A DNA stretch of 64,000 nucleotides from Ligustrum vulgare (GCA_963555705.1 OY743174.1:26973608-27037607), one strand, 5' to 3'; shown: positions 33,961 through 45,757, counted from the stretch's first letter. Notes: generated by a model not told the origin, from the sequence alone. Made by a program: numbers and translations.

Positions 33961-35235
33961 CTCTCTCTCTCTCTCTCTCGTGCAAATTGCCTAATTTTTC
34001 AGAAAGCAAATTTTCTTTTTATATAGTTATGTAGATGTGCATCCTTGTGAAAACCAGCACAGTAGTTATATTATGTAGTAAAGGTTCCTATTTGTGAGGA
34101 TTTATTTGCTTTGATTGTTATATTTACAATCTTTAAATTTGTAAATTAATCCCTGTACTCGTTGATAGCATCTAATCTATGAAAAAAACATATCCACCAC
34201 CCATTGTGTAATCATTGAAGGAGTCGAGAGAATTTAACCCAGTGGAACTGTTCTTTTAAATTATGCACAATTTCAAAGTATTACCTTTATTCTACATCTA
34301 AAAGTTTTTGGGCAGGACTTATTTGGAAGTTTCGTGAAATCATCTTTAGCCTTTAGGTAAAATAGATATATACAGATCACATTGTGGTATCGAGACTGTT
34401 CGATAACTTGTTCAAATAAAGGATGGGATGGTAGATTATCAGCAAAGGAACTCTGTGTAGGTTCAATTATGGGATGCTCGCTTAATGTACTCCATGTGAT
34501 AGTGGTGATGGAGTTATAGAATGCATTCTTCTAATCAGCAGTTTTACTTTGGCCACAGACCGGTCTTGTAAAGCTTGAGAGAATATTTGATTCGACTGGT
34601 ATTATCCTGCATTGAAATATTTGTACCTATTATGCATTTTTGGAGAATAATATCATATCTTAATTCGTGGTTTGAAGAAGAAATTTTTCCTGTTTCCCCA
34701 ATAGTCATACTGATTGCAGGAGAAGATTTCATCGCCCTTCAGATACTATAGTAGATATTATAAACTGAAATTTTCGTTTATGTTCAGATTAGCTTGTTGT
34801 GGACTGTGGTAATGCCAGTCTGAAATATTATCCCGCATGCACTCACGATGACACACAGAGAGAGGGAAAGAGCATTTTTATTAACACCTTTTAAATGCAA
34901 ATATTTTATTATTTTACTTGATCTCAACTATCTATCTGATTTTTAGCATTGATTTTATAAAAATTCCATCCTTGTTGCTTGGTTTATGTGATGTCCATCC
35001 AAGTAGTGGAAAGAACTTAAAAAAAAAAAAAAGAGGTTTAGATAATTTCTTGCAGGAGACTTTTATGATTACTATTATTTATTCTATAGAATTTTGCTTG
35101 AATAATCTTGACTTTGGCAAGCTCAAACAAGAGATGAAGCTGAGGAGGAGGGATTCGAAGTGAGTATTACAAAGACAAGTTTCAAAGCTAACACAAAAGC
35201 CCTTGCAGAAAATGAAGGAGAAGGAATTGCCAAGG
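33777..35235 (+). pseudogene. LPD1: Captured exons of plastid dihydrolipoyl dehydrogenase (E3)
   Basis: Two separated exon pieces encode the C-terminal dimerisation region of plastid E3. Exon at 33777-33866, after a TTTAG acceptor: VSEQFSGMDHLLNP, a 1-nt frameshift, then SISVACFTHPEISMVGLT and a stop where the family has Glu, right at a GT donor. Exon at about 35122-35235: [20 protein letters not shown], then [17 protein letters not shown], ending AAG|GTGATA. The intact plastid enzyme reoxidises lipoamide in the pyruvate dehydrogenase complex. FAD- and NAD-binding domains and the C-terminal catalytic His-Glu exon are absent. The frameshift and stop make it non-functional. The intron between them holds a CA/CT microsatellite. 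Confidence 0.85.
33920..33979. repeat. (CA)n(CT)n microsatellite
   Basis: About 19 CA units run directly into about 11 CT units, within the captured-gene intron. Confidence 0.97.
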
Positions 35236-35769
35236 TGATACATGATTATTTAGAATTGTTGTATAAAAAATATGAATCTTGTCGATACTTTGTCATCACT
35301 TACATCTTCATGATAGCAAAAAGTGGGATAATTTGGGGAGGGGGAAGCTTCAAATAATTATACACTCAAACACATACTTTCACCGCCATCACCACCGCCA
35401 CCGCCACCCCACGTTATATCAAGATTAGTAGATATATGATTGATTTTTAGGTTAATATTAATAAATCATTACTATATTTGATTCACAAGTTTTGGAGTGT
35501 TTTTTTGGATGCATTGAAGTCATTTCGACCAATGAAGAATGAAATTCATGTTTATAAGTACTTGAATTAACATTTTTGATATCATTGTAAATCAATTTGG
35601 AAAAACAAAGTATCTTAATTTTTGTCTTGTATTAAAATATATTTGGTCTAACTTAAACTTTATTTTTAATAGTTGATTTTTATAGAACACGTATTTCATA
35701 TATTACATAGTGAAATTTGTTGATTAACAGTGGAAGTATCTATATTGATTTGGAAAAATTGAAAAAAAA

Positions 35770-36135
35770 ATGTAAAAGATCAACGGCCACGTGCAATGAA
35801 TGTTTCCAAAAGTATCAACGGCAACGCGCAATGCGCATTGACAAAAGTATCAACCGCAACGCGCAATGCGCGTTACTAAAAGTATCTACCACAACACGCA
35901 AAGAACGTTGCTAAAGGTTTACCGCAACATGCGTTGAACGTTGCCAAAAGTATCAACCTCAACACGTAATGAATACTTTCAAAGGTCTACCGCAATGCGC
36001 AATTTAACCTTTTGCAACACGTAATGAACGTTGACGTATCATTTCCCTCTACGGCAACACTGCGATTTGCAACATACACACAAACGTTGCAAAAGGTCTT
36101 TTGCAACATTTTTTGCGCGTTGTCGTAGGAAATTT
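35770..36135. repeat. Right subterminal repeats of the CACTA element
   Basis: Words such as CAACGCGCAATGCGCGTTAC and GCAACACGCAATGAACGTTG repeat at short spacing. They are inverted relative to the left set, leading into the CACTA terminus at 36146. Confidence 0.85.
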
Positions 36136-36146
36136 TTGTTGTAGTG

Positions 36147-36629
36147 AACATCATGTTCGTCATTGATAATCATGTTGTGCATAATAATGCACGCAAAATT
36201 TATATCATTTAACACATGTTTGGACCAAAATCATGCATGTGCTGTGACTATCGCAAATCATGATTGATGCGCGTCAAATGCTCGTTCGACATCTTTTCTA
36301 TAACTTTCTTGTCTTGCTACAAAATATCTTTTTTACCTTCTGAATCAGGAATTGTTTGCATAAGAGTAGACCATTTTGGATCTATACTATCAGCTAAATA
36401 GTAAGTAATATAATATTCTTTTCCTTGAATGATATAATTCCCAGGAAGAGCTGTACCTTTAGCGAGATTTGCGAACAAAAGGATGCCTCGACACATTGAA
36501 GTCATTGTTTGATCATTCAAACTAAAATGTGCATGCCATATCCATAACTCGTAATCAGCTACAGCCTTGAGGATAATTTTCATGGATCCACGACCTGCAT
36601 ATTGTCCTTCCCAAGCCGTTGGACAGTTT
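36147..36629 (-). pseudogene. PIF/Harbinger (HARBI1/ALP1-like) transposase fragment
   Basis: Minus-strand frame from about 36629: NCPTAWEGQYAGRGS, ILKAVADYELWIWHAHF, GILLFANLAKGTALP, YYITYYLADSIDPKW, then an in-frame stop after EGKKDIL. It resumes as QDKKVIEK, with RFWSKHVLND-like and CIIMHNMIINDEHDV in shifted frames up to the CACTA. These are the DDE_Tnp_4 blocks of plant Harbinger nucleases (WHA.F, YYLADGIYP.W, IMHNMI.EDE). Only the C-terminal half is present. The CACTA insertion and the stop show that it is inactive. Length is far short of the about 350-400 residues of intact proteins. Confidence 0.85.
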
Positions 36630-36639
36630 TTTAATCAGC

Positions 36640-37320
36640 ATTAGACATCTTAGTTTTTATAAAATCACTAGAGTAAGTGTATCAGTTTCAATGTAATTCC
36701 AAATAATTTATACACATAACGGCACCAATGTCGTTATGGGTACAATGTCATTTCAAACAGTTTAGACACATAATGGCACAATTGTCGTTATAGGTATATT
36801 AAAGCGGCATACGTGCCATTATGGTACTAAACGAGCATGTCTATCATTTCCATCAAAATTGCAAATCGTTTTTTTCGATAAAATCACTTTAATAATTCAT
36901 TTTATCACTTTCAATATCATTAAAAACAGTTAGACACATAACGACACAATTGTCATTAATATGTGCCGTTATGGTCCAAAATGAACTTGTCGATCATTTG
37001 CATCGAGATTGCACATATTATGTTCTATAAAATCACTTTAATGATATTGAAACTGATACAATGAATTATTAAAGTGATTTTAGACACATAACAGCACAAT
37101 TGTCTTTATGGGTATACTAAAGCGGCATACGTGCCGTTCTGGTCATAAATGGGTTTTTCGTTCGTTTGCATGAGTAGTAGGACATCTTATTTTCTATAAA
37201 GTCACTCTAATAAGTTAGTGTATCAATTTTCATGTCATTCCAAATAGTTAAGAGGTATAATAGCACAATTGTTGTTATGGGCACATTAAAGCGACATACG
37301 TACCGTTATTATAAAAAATG
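36640..37320. repeat. Degenerate 150-175-bp tandem repeat
   Basis: The motif AGACACATAANNGCACAATTG, then CGGCATACGTGCCGTTATGG, then a TTTGCAT and ATAAAATCACTTTAAT block recurs at about 36765, 36931, 37081 and 37254. Spacing varies by indels. GGCATACGTGCC is a palindrome present in several units. No coding potential. Confidence 0.75.
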
Positions 37321-38880
37321 AATGAACACTTTTGGTGGTAGTTCCGCAATGCACCACCACCATCATCTTCCCCTCACCAAACTGAACCATATACCACCAG
37401 TAGAACCCACCATATAACCCCCTTTAGCCCTTATATGACTTGGCGTCGCCTAGGATTTTGAATGAAACCCTAGCTGCCAACGATGCCAACATCGGTCCCC
37501 TTGGCCTTGGTCCACCGTTTTAGAGGTCTTCCACACCTGGAGCCTCTACTATATCCCTGGAAGTCCACCATGCAAGCATGCATCAATAGTTTGCAGCGCC
37601 TAGGGTCTGTCTCAAACCCTAGGCACAGTTTTTAAAGGTTTCCAATTCGGCCTTTTCTACTTTGATTCAGATATACAGCACCTACTCCATCAGCTTCAGA
37701 AGGTCCAACCCCACCCCCAACCCCAAAAATACATCCTGTTTCCATCCAATTTTAAAGGCAGTAGCACTTTGGGAATCGAGCCTCTATGCACGGGTTTAAA
37801 GGCAGTGAATTCTAGTGATTCTGGGCTAATTCTTGACATTAGGATTGCACCATTGGATTCAAATGCACCATATTACCTAGAAGTGGTCCTGAATTCTTGT
37901 AATTTTGAGCGGTTGTCTACATTCGAAAACGTACCTTTTGGTACGCATTTCGAGGCAGCATGTTTGGCTGAAAATTTCAATCTAAAAACATGCACCATTG
38001 GCTCCAGAACACTTGAAAAATGAGGGATTGATATCAAACCTGCTTTATTTCATCAATTGTGAGTTGAATTCATCATTAGGAAATGTGCATTCGGGTGCGA
38101 AATTTGAGACAGCAACTTCTAGTGCAATTTGGGCCCCGAAACTGTCACCACCAGCTCCAAAGCACCTAAAAACCATGGGGATGTCATATATCCCAAAAAA
38201 TTTGGTGACTAATGGTGCATTGAGAATTGTTCAAAGTGGCACGCACTTCGAGGCAGTGGATTATGGGATTTCTTGGTAGAGTCTTGGCAAGCAAGCAGCA
38301 CGACTGATCTTAGATGACCCATAATTACCCAAGATTGGTCATTGTCCCATCTGATTTTTTTGATAACTCTACATTGGGATTCATGACAACACGCAAATCG
38401 GGGCTGTGATTTCTATTCTTTCTGGTGCAAATATGATTATGAAACTTATTCCATCATCTCCAAAACACCAACAAAAGGTTAGGGTGACTTCTTTAATACC
38501 TAGTTCTCCTGTGTCTATTTCATTAGGAAGCGTGCCTTTGTACACACAAAACGAGGCTGTAAATTTAGATGCTTCTGTCTCAAACCAAGATTCTATACTT
38601 GTTCCAACCACCTTGGCACCATCTTAAAGACTTGATAAGGCCCCTTTGGATGCTTTCATAAAGGGTAATGCTCCTTTGACTAATACTTCACCACCTTGGG
38701 ATCCACGTCGGCCTCCTGTGCATGGGTAACTCACACCCCCACATGCTGCTCCACGTGGTAATACAACTCCAACTCTTTCTACTGAGGCACCTACTATAGC
38801 TCCAGGGATACAAGCTCGGAATAAGATTTCATATGCTATTACTTTAGCTAGAAAACCATCTATCACTCGGACTGAGAGGA
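37321..38880 (+). pseudogene. Probable LINE 5' region and N-terminal part of ORF1
   Basis: Mixed short frames, Pro/Ser/Thr-rich, lead into the DUF4283 region on the same strand (VRVTSLIPSSPVSISLGSV and TPTLSTEAPTIAPGIQARN in different frames). The composition fits the low-complexity N-terminal part of plant LINE ORF1 proteins, but no domain is recognisable in this stretch. It could include unrelated sequence. Confidence 0.4.
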
Positions 38881-39570
38881 GCCAGAGTACATCATTTGCT
38901 TAAGTCAAGCAGGCTCTGCCAGATTCTTTTTTGTACAGGTTTACTACTAAGACTCCCTCTTTGCACTTGAATGAATATGTTGTTATCTTTGATGATGAGG
39001 ATGATCAATTTTGGCTGAGCCATACAAAATCACACTTGTTGGCAAATTCCTGAACAAGAAGCCCTCTATTAACAATGTACGTGAGAGCTTTCTTAAGTTT
39101 GATTTTTGTGGTGATTTTTCTATTTGTCTTATTGCTGCACACCATATACTTGTTCATTTATCGCACGAGGATGATTATGCTCAGCTTTTCCTCAAGCCAT
39201 CTTGGTATATTGATGGGTGCCTTATGAGAGCTATAAAATGGACACCTCATTTAATCTTGCTTATGAGAGCCCTATAGTTCCCGTCTGGGTTTCTTTTCCA
39301 TTGTAACCAATACATTTCCATACAAAGTGTACTTTGTTTGCTTTAGCTCGGGCCATTGGGACCCCACTGCGTATTGATGAGGCCACTACTGAATTGAGGA
39401 GGCCTATTAAGGCTAATGTATGTATTGAGATTGATTTATCTTTTGTTCTCCCTAGCCGCATATGGATTCAACGTGAGAAATACTTGGGATACTGGGAGCT
39501 AGTTGTTTATGATAAGAAGCCAAAATTCTGCAGCCTCTATAGACATTTGGGTCATATTGTTGATAAATAT
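38881..39570 (+). pseudogene. LINE (L1-type) ORF1 relic: DUF4283 and CCHC knuckle
   Basis: Plus-strand frames read YKITLVGKFLNKKPSINNVR, HHILVHLSHEDDYAQLF, KPSWYIDGCLMRAIKWTPH (DUF4283). After a frameshift at about 39250-39330 come LARAIGTPLRIDEATTELRR, VCIEIDLSFVLPSRIWI and YWELVVYDKKPKFCSLYRHL (zf-CCHC_4, second Cys replaced). This order is typical of plant LINE ORF1 RNA-binding proteins. No endonuclease or RT follows: homology ends where the 244-bp array starts. Confidence 0.8.
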
Positions 39571-40400
39571 TTGATTGGTAGGCCTATTGTTGCTATTACT
39601 ACTCCTTCATGTATTGGTAAGCCCACTTATACACCAACACTTTATAGCATTCGTCCACAAAATGCAATGGGTTTTTACCCCATTCCAAAATACTAGCAAT
39701 TGCTTGTGGACAAGGCAAGCCAGTTAAATCTCATTTTCGACATGCACACGTCCTTCTTTGTAGGATAACCACAAACTAACCATCACTATATGGGCTTGAT
39801 ACTCGATATTGAGTTTGATTGGTAGGCCCATTGTTGCAATTACTACTCCTTCATGTATTGGTAAGCCCACTTATACACCAACACTTTATAGCATTCGTCC
39901 ACAAAATGCAATGGATTTTTACCCCATTCCAAAATACTAGCAATTGCTTGTGGACAAGGCAAGCCAGTTAAATCTCATTTTAGACACGCACACGTCCTTC
40001 TTTGTAGGTTAACCACAAACTAACCATCACTATATGGGCGTGATACTCGATACTGCGTTTGATTGGTAGGCCTATTGTTGCTATTACTACTCCTTCATGT
40101 ATTGGTAAGCCCACTTATACACCAACACTTTATAACATTCGTCCACAAAATGCAATGGGTTTTTACCCCATTCCAAAATACTAGCAATTGCTTGTGGACA
40201 AGGCAAGCCAGTTAAATCAAATTTTCGACATGCACACGTCCTTCTTGATACTCGATATTGCGTTTTCTTATTATACAATGCTCTTCAAGAATGATTTTTA
40301 AATGTCGTGTGAATTTGTTAAGAACTTTAGGACAATTCTCTGCCCCTGTCCTTTCCATCTTTTCTCTTCTATTGTACATGGGCTCCATGAGTTTAAGTTG
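39571..40400 (-). repeat. 3 x 244-bp array carrying a Mutator SWIM-finger fragment
   Basis: Units begin TTGATTGGTAGGCC near 39571, 39815 and 40059. The first two are 244 bp and the third is shortened. On the minus strand the third unit and its right flank encode YRVSRRTCACRKFDLTGLPC, then PQAIASI and NPLHFVDECYK, the SWIM zinc finger at the C-terminus of MuDR transposases; the final His of CxC...CxH is Gln here. The 40280-40400 flank may be more of the transposase but is full of stops. The array is fused to the LINE ORF1 relic on its left. Confidence 0.8.
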
Positions 40401-40488
40401 AAGAGTCTATAAGAGTACCAATATGTCCTTTTCCCTTGCTTCCCTAATGAAATTGTTGAAGCTTTTCATAGATTATTCAGTAGAATAT

Positions 40489-43144
40489 CTAAGTTTGAGA
40501 TTGTTTGGAAATGTGATTTTGACCAGCCAAAACTTTTCCCTCCCCAGCTTCTCTTTCCGCTGGAAGATATTCCACTTCATAACTGTACTTTAGCAAGCAC
40601 AAGAATTTGAGAAAACCGGCAACAAAATAACGTAGAGGACCAAAAAGTTTTTGATATTTCTCAGATAGCTCCAAAACTGCAACAAGTAGAGACAGAGGCA
40701 AGAATATAAATCCAACATAGATAACTTAAAATCTTGACATCCCAATGTCCACCAAATTATGTCATCAGGAAGCAACAAAGAAGAAAAACTTCAATAAACT
40801 GACACAATAGGTCAACATAATTATTATTTCTGTATATATACACAAAACCAAAGGAAAAGAAGATTTGACATAACACTTGTAAACCTAATGGAAAGTTATA
40901 TGAAGCTCGAAAACCAAAACAAGCAGAATTAAGCACCAACTTGATGATATCAAGAAATATGCAGATCCTAGATCTCTATATCAAGAAATGCAACATTTGG
41001 AGAAGTTCACCTATCAAAAATTTTTACAACATTAACACAAAGCCTATTGACAAAATGAAAATTCAAATATCTTGATCACTAATTATACGCTGCCAATACA
41101 AGAAGAACATGTTAACATGCCATTTATTAGATACCTGCATTTCACCATTTCTTTAACATGTGAAAATGCATTAGTCTAATGCTGACTGAAGAATAAAGAT
41201 GGGGCTAAAATAAAATGCATGCATTACAACATGACAAGAACAAGCAGAAATGCCATTTTCTCTAAAATCTAGAATGCGACGTTCTGACAAGTAAATGAAA
41301 TATTATGCATGTGTATAGATGCATATTATGCTAGAGTGTCAATGTTTCGCACTCTTTCTTGACACTTATTAAGTATGATTGATGTTGAGTACATAGCTAT
41401 ATGAAACAAATAGTTGTTAGATGGACTTGGTGTACAACAATGGGTATATGGACCTAGGTAAAATGCAGGATCGCAGGTAATCCAACATTATGGATACATA
41501 AAACCTTTAAATTTTGGATCATAGACACAACAATTGTATATGAGCTACCTCGTATAGCTCTTCCTAAGAACTTGAAGTCCCCTTTCTCTAAACTAAAAAA
41601 AATGCATTTATGGGGTAAAAACACTTTTTTCATAAAAAAATATTAATAATGTCATCTATTTTATTATTCTATGGATAAATGGTCTGTAACATAAAATTAA
41701 AAAAACAAAAAAAAAAATGGAAATGCATTTTTGGATCTACTTGAGATAGTTGTTACACGAAACCAAACACATATAACAAACTTTTTAAATGTGTCATTGC
41801 AAAAAAAATAGAAAAGCTTCTTTGAGTATCAAGTATCTAATATACATTTGAAAAGGTCTTAAGTAACATTGAATAAATATATCTTGAGATGCTATTGAAG
41901 ATCATTTGTCTGCTCTAATAATGACCTTATAAATTTTACACCAAGCTTTGGTAACATGTTGATGTGCTATAATAATTAACATGCTACAATAATTTTTATT
42001 ATATTTTAAGAGAAGTATATTTGACTCTCATTCTATATCATATAGTTCAGTGTTAGAGAAGTTTGCAATGTCGTTCGACAAATATCTGACACAAAAGATT
42101 TTAATATCTGCATAATAAGAACGGTCGAATCTAGCCAAATCAGAAACAAACTTCAAATATAAGGCCATGTTCTCTTTGCTGTATTGAGGTCGTTTTCTGT
42201 TTTTATTTTCGAAAACACTAAAAACGCGTTCTCTTTACCATTCTCAAAAACGTATTTTGGAAAAAATAAAATTGTACACAAAACCCAAAACACCCAAAAC
42301 CTCATTTTGGGCATTGTGTGTATTTCAGCAAAAAAATGTTTAAAACGCGGAAAACGCGTTTTGCGATTTTTTTTTTTTTTTTTGAAGAATTATTCTAACT
42401 TAGAATTAAGCTTAATATAAAGTATTTTTTTTTTTTTTAGAATTATCCTAACTTGGAATTAAGCCTAAATAAAGTGTTTTTTTTTTTTTTTTTTGTGCAG
42501 AATTATCATAACTTAGAAATAAGCTTAAATAAAGTTTTATTGAATTAATATCAACATTAAAAAAAAATTAAGTGAAAATTCTTGTTATTGTATTTCAAAA
42601 AAAAAAATCTTGATAAATGAACTCTGGTGATTTTGAAAGAACTTGCATTTTCTAGATTTTAATATATTAGAGCTTCCACAAATTCCGAACATGATCAAGC
42701 TGTTTTAATATAGACTCTTAGTGTGTTGCATGTAACAATGTTTTCAGTGTATTGTGAAAGAGTTTAAGTAATATTCTGCAAAATTTCAAACAGAACGTGT
42801 TTTCCCGCTTTTCATTTTCAAAAACAGTTTTCAGAAATGACAAACCAAACGCATTTTCAGCAAATTTGAAAACAAAAATAAAAACAAGAAATACAAAACA
42901 TTTTCGAAAATAAAAATACAAATAGAACGTCACCTAAGCTTTTAGAATTAGAATTGATGGACATCAGTGTCTATGTTATCTCAGTGATAACTTGAAACTG
43001 AAATTAATCCAACACAATTTGCTGCAACTAAGAGTACAAGATTACCATCACTAATAAATCCGAAGTATGTAATCGTCGTCCAGAAATGAATAGCCCCAGT
43101 GTTGGCCACTCCACAGCAAATACATCAGTGGCAGTATGACCTCC
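40489..43144 (-). pseudogene. LCBK1: Sphingoid long-chain-base kinase-like, two downstream exons
   Basis: Exon at 43144-43046 (TTTTCAG acceptor, GATG|GTAATC donor) reads GGHTATDVFAVEW, a frameshift, then NTGAIHFWTTITYFGFISD. The next exon at 40676-40489 (TTGTTGCAG acceptor, phase 1 kept) reads VLELSEKYQKLFGPLRYFV, AGFLKFLCLLKYSYEVEYLP, then AEREAGEGKVLAG and a stop. From memory these match plant LCBK1 (At5g23450 type) in order. The intact enzyme phosphorylates long-chain bases such as phytosphingosine. The large C-terminal part is missing and one exon is frameshifted, so this half is a pseudogene. The 2.4-kb intron contains a 772-bp MITE. Upstream exons lie beyond copia B at 52993-53206. Confidence 0.85.
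42163..42934. mobile_element. Long MITE with TAA target duplication
   Basis: Ends GGCCATGTTCTCTTT and AAATAGAACGTCACC are related inverted repeats, and a second inner pair (TTTTTATTTTCGAAAAC / ATTTTCGAAAATAAAAA) strengthens the foldback. TAA flanks both sides (42160-42162 and 42935-42937). The interior has three about 60-bp repeats (42360-42540: T tract, GAATTAT.CTAACTTAGAA, TAAGC.TAA.ATAAAGT). It sits in the LCBK-like intron. Confidence 0.75.
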
Positions 43145-43405
43145 CTGAAAACGACAAAAGCAATCATATGTGAACAAAAGTCAAGTCTAAGTCTGACAGT
43201 GCTTTACAACAATAACAGGGAACTCAAGTGAATGGAGTTGCTAATTTGAGAATAGAAAAAATCCCATTTTAAAGACACTATTTCTGGCTTTCTGCTGCAA
43301 ATAAATACAAAGTTTACACATAGGTGGGATTGTAAGGAGAATTAAAAGAATGGCCTTTAGTGCACCATGTATATTGTCACGAGTATACTGGACCAATACA
43401 ACTTA

Positions 43406-43578
43406 GAGTGTGTTTGATTCTAGTTAAAATGATTTTTTTTAAATGAATAGTGATTTTTAAGAGAATGGGTGGTTGAAATTTGGTTGAGAAGTTAAATATT
43501 GTGGACTTGATTTTTAATGGATTGTTGAGATTGAGTACTGCAGAAATGAGAAAATTTTAATGAAAATCAAACAAGGAC
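43406..43578. mobile_element. Tourist-like MITE, TTA target duplication
   Basis: Ends GAGTGTGTTTGATT and AAATCAAACAAGGAC are flanked by TTA (43403-43405 and 43579-43581). It is 173 bp, in the same family as the units at 701-863 and 52777-52953. Confidence 0.8.
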
Positions 43579-43957
43579 TTAAGTCAGTGTTTAAAAATCC
43601 TGAATATTTGTCGAGTTACTCAGATTTCTTCCTCATTCTTGTTTATGGGGTGGGATCGAGTTAAAATCATCAACTGTAGGGTCAATCATCAACTGCAGGG
43701 TCATCAACCTTCTAGAATAGACATTTTACTTAAAGATCTTTCTAGTAATTGTTTAGACAAACAGAACATGAAATGAGCCAAGAAAGTTATTGTTTATTTG
43801 AACTTTAAAATAATAGAAAAAGTACTGTAGCATCAAGCACTTAGACAAGTCCTATAATAGCTAGAGATACTAAATTCCCAGCCCAATATATTCAGTAATA
43901 CTTATCTAGATTGGTCTATTTATCTTTGAAGTCTTAACTATGTGGAACGCATAACCC

Positions 43958-44875
43958 TGTTGGATATTGGTTAATAAATTGATAAACCAAGAAATTGATT
44001 AAGTATAAAAAAACTGACTAAAGCGACTTCGTGTCGACTTCAGCTAAATACTTAAAAGTTCGGTTCAATCAGTTTAGGCAAAATTGTTTGCCACTTCGCC
44101 GCTTCGGGACGCATAAACGGGGATTGAGAGGGCAGCGCCCCCCGTGGGAGCTCGGGGGAATGCCCCCGAAAGAGAATTTTGATATCTCTGCATGTATTGA
44201 ACGGTATATTTGGCATTTCGAAAACCAATATCGGATGAATGAAAAATTACGAAAAATGACGAAATCAGGTCAAAATATTTGACCGTACGACCGCATGGTT
44301 AGGAAATCGTGCGATCACACGTCAAATTCATTTCTGGCTTTTTGCGTAAAGCCGTGCGACCGCACGGATGTCTGGTGAAAAGACACATTTTCATAAAGGT
44401 GCATGGTTTGGAAAGGGTGCACGGTTTGGCCTCAGCCATTTCGTCCACATCCTTTCAGGTCTATAAATAGGACCCTTTGGGTGTCCTATTCCTCAAAATT
44501 TGATATGCAAAACATATATCATCCTCTCTTCTCTCCAAAATCAAAATCATAGCATTTGTTGTTTTTTGATTTTCTGTCATTTCATCTTTGGAGTACATAT
44601 ACCAAATTTTGGTTCGTTTTACTTGTGTTTTGGAGTGCTACAAATACAAGTGAAGCCGTTGTATCTTGGGAGTCAATTGCCGGAATCCGTAAGCACCGTT
44701 GTGGGGCAAATTCGACTTAAAAACAAAGAGTCCAACTCTTACCTCGGCTTTGTCCCTACTTTTCTTCTTCTTCTTATTTGTATTTTCCTTACCGTTACTC
44801 TGTCCAATTTTTGGCATGGATTTACAAACTATAATTCTACTTATTTTGGCGTCACTATTCACATTTCTTCCAACA
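43958..44875 (+). mobile_element. 5' LTR of copia B
   Basis: 918 bp, from TGTTGGATATTGG to TTCTTCCAACA. U3 holds a GC-rich block (44095-44165) and inverted GTGCGACCGCACGG/GCGATCACACG motifs (44280-44370). A TATA box CTATAAATAGG is at 44461-44471. The end is followed by ATCTTAAGTCG, not by an initiator-Met PBS; copia A has ATCTTAAGGCG at the same place. Confidence 0.95.
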
Positions 44876-45757
44876 ATCTTAAGTCGAATTCACCCTATTT
44901 TGTGAAAGTGACATTCTTGTTTGGTTAAACTTGTTAAGTTTAATTTCTTCTACACTTCTATTTTGTTTTGGTTGATCTTCTGTTTTACGTAAACAAAAAT
45001 GAATACGGTTCTTAATACCGATAATACTTCGAACGTGGGAACTTCTGAAGGAAGTGTTCCTATTGGTGTCATTCCTCCCGTTGTGAATACAACTACTACT
45101 AATGTGATTCCTCTGGTTGTGGGTGCCCCTACTATCGTACATTCAAACTCCGTTTCACATGGGAAAAAGCCGGAAAAATTTGTAGGGGTTGATTTCAAAA
45201 GGTGGCAACAGAAAATGATGTTTTATCTAACAACCCTCAACTTGGCGAAATTCTTGAATGAAGATCCTTCCGCCATACAAGAAGGGGAAAACAATAGGGC
45301 ATCATTGATTGCTTTGGATGCCTGGAAACATTCGGACTTCTTATGCAAGAATTACATTTTTAATGGCTTGGACAACACCTTATACAATGTATATTGCTCC
45401 AAGAAATCTGCAAAGGAATTATGGGAATCCTTGGAAAAGAAGTACAAGACCGAAGATGCCGGAATAAAGAAGTTCATTGTGAGAAAGTTCTTGGACTACA
45501 AGATGGTAGACTCAAAGACCATCATCAGTCAAATGCAAGAATTGCAAGTCATACTCCATGACATTCATGCGGAAAATATGTCCGTGAGCGAATCATTTCA
45601 AGTGGTTGCAATTATCGAGAAACTTCCACCCATGCGGAGGGACTTCAAAAACTATCTCAAGTACAAGCTCAAGGAGATGAACATTGAAGAACTTATGGTC
45701 CGATTGAGGATTGAAGAAGACAACCGAAGTTCGGAAAAACGAGTTGGGAATAGCATA

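Larger units (their letters stand above)
32841..36146. mobile_element. Non-autonomous CACTA transposon with captured gene fragments
   Basis: The termini CACTACAAGAAAAAA (32841) and TTTTTGTTGTAGTG (to 36146) are CACTA inverted repeats. The 3-bp target duplication AAC (32838-32840 and 36147-36149) is perfect. Subterminal arrays of GCAACGTTCATTGCGC-like words fill about 430 bp on the left and 370 bp on the right. The 3306-bp element has no transposase. The centre carries a Ser/Pro-rich exon-like frame and exons of a plastid dihydrolipoyl dehydrogenase gene, making it a gene-capturing (Pack-) CACTA. It sits inside a Harbinger transposase gene. Confidence 0.92.

Noticed and set aside
44031..45198. 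Frames of 68-142 codons on both strands within and next to the copia B 5' LTR
   Set aside because: The same frames occur, with indels, in the 3' LTR at 51673-52272. They are LTR sequence, not genes.
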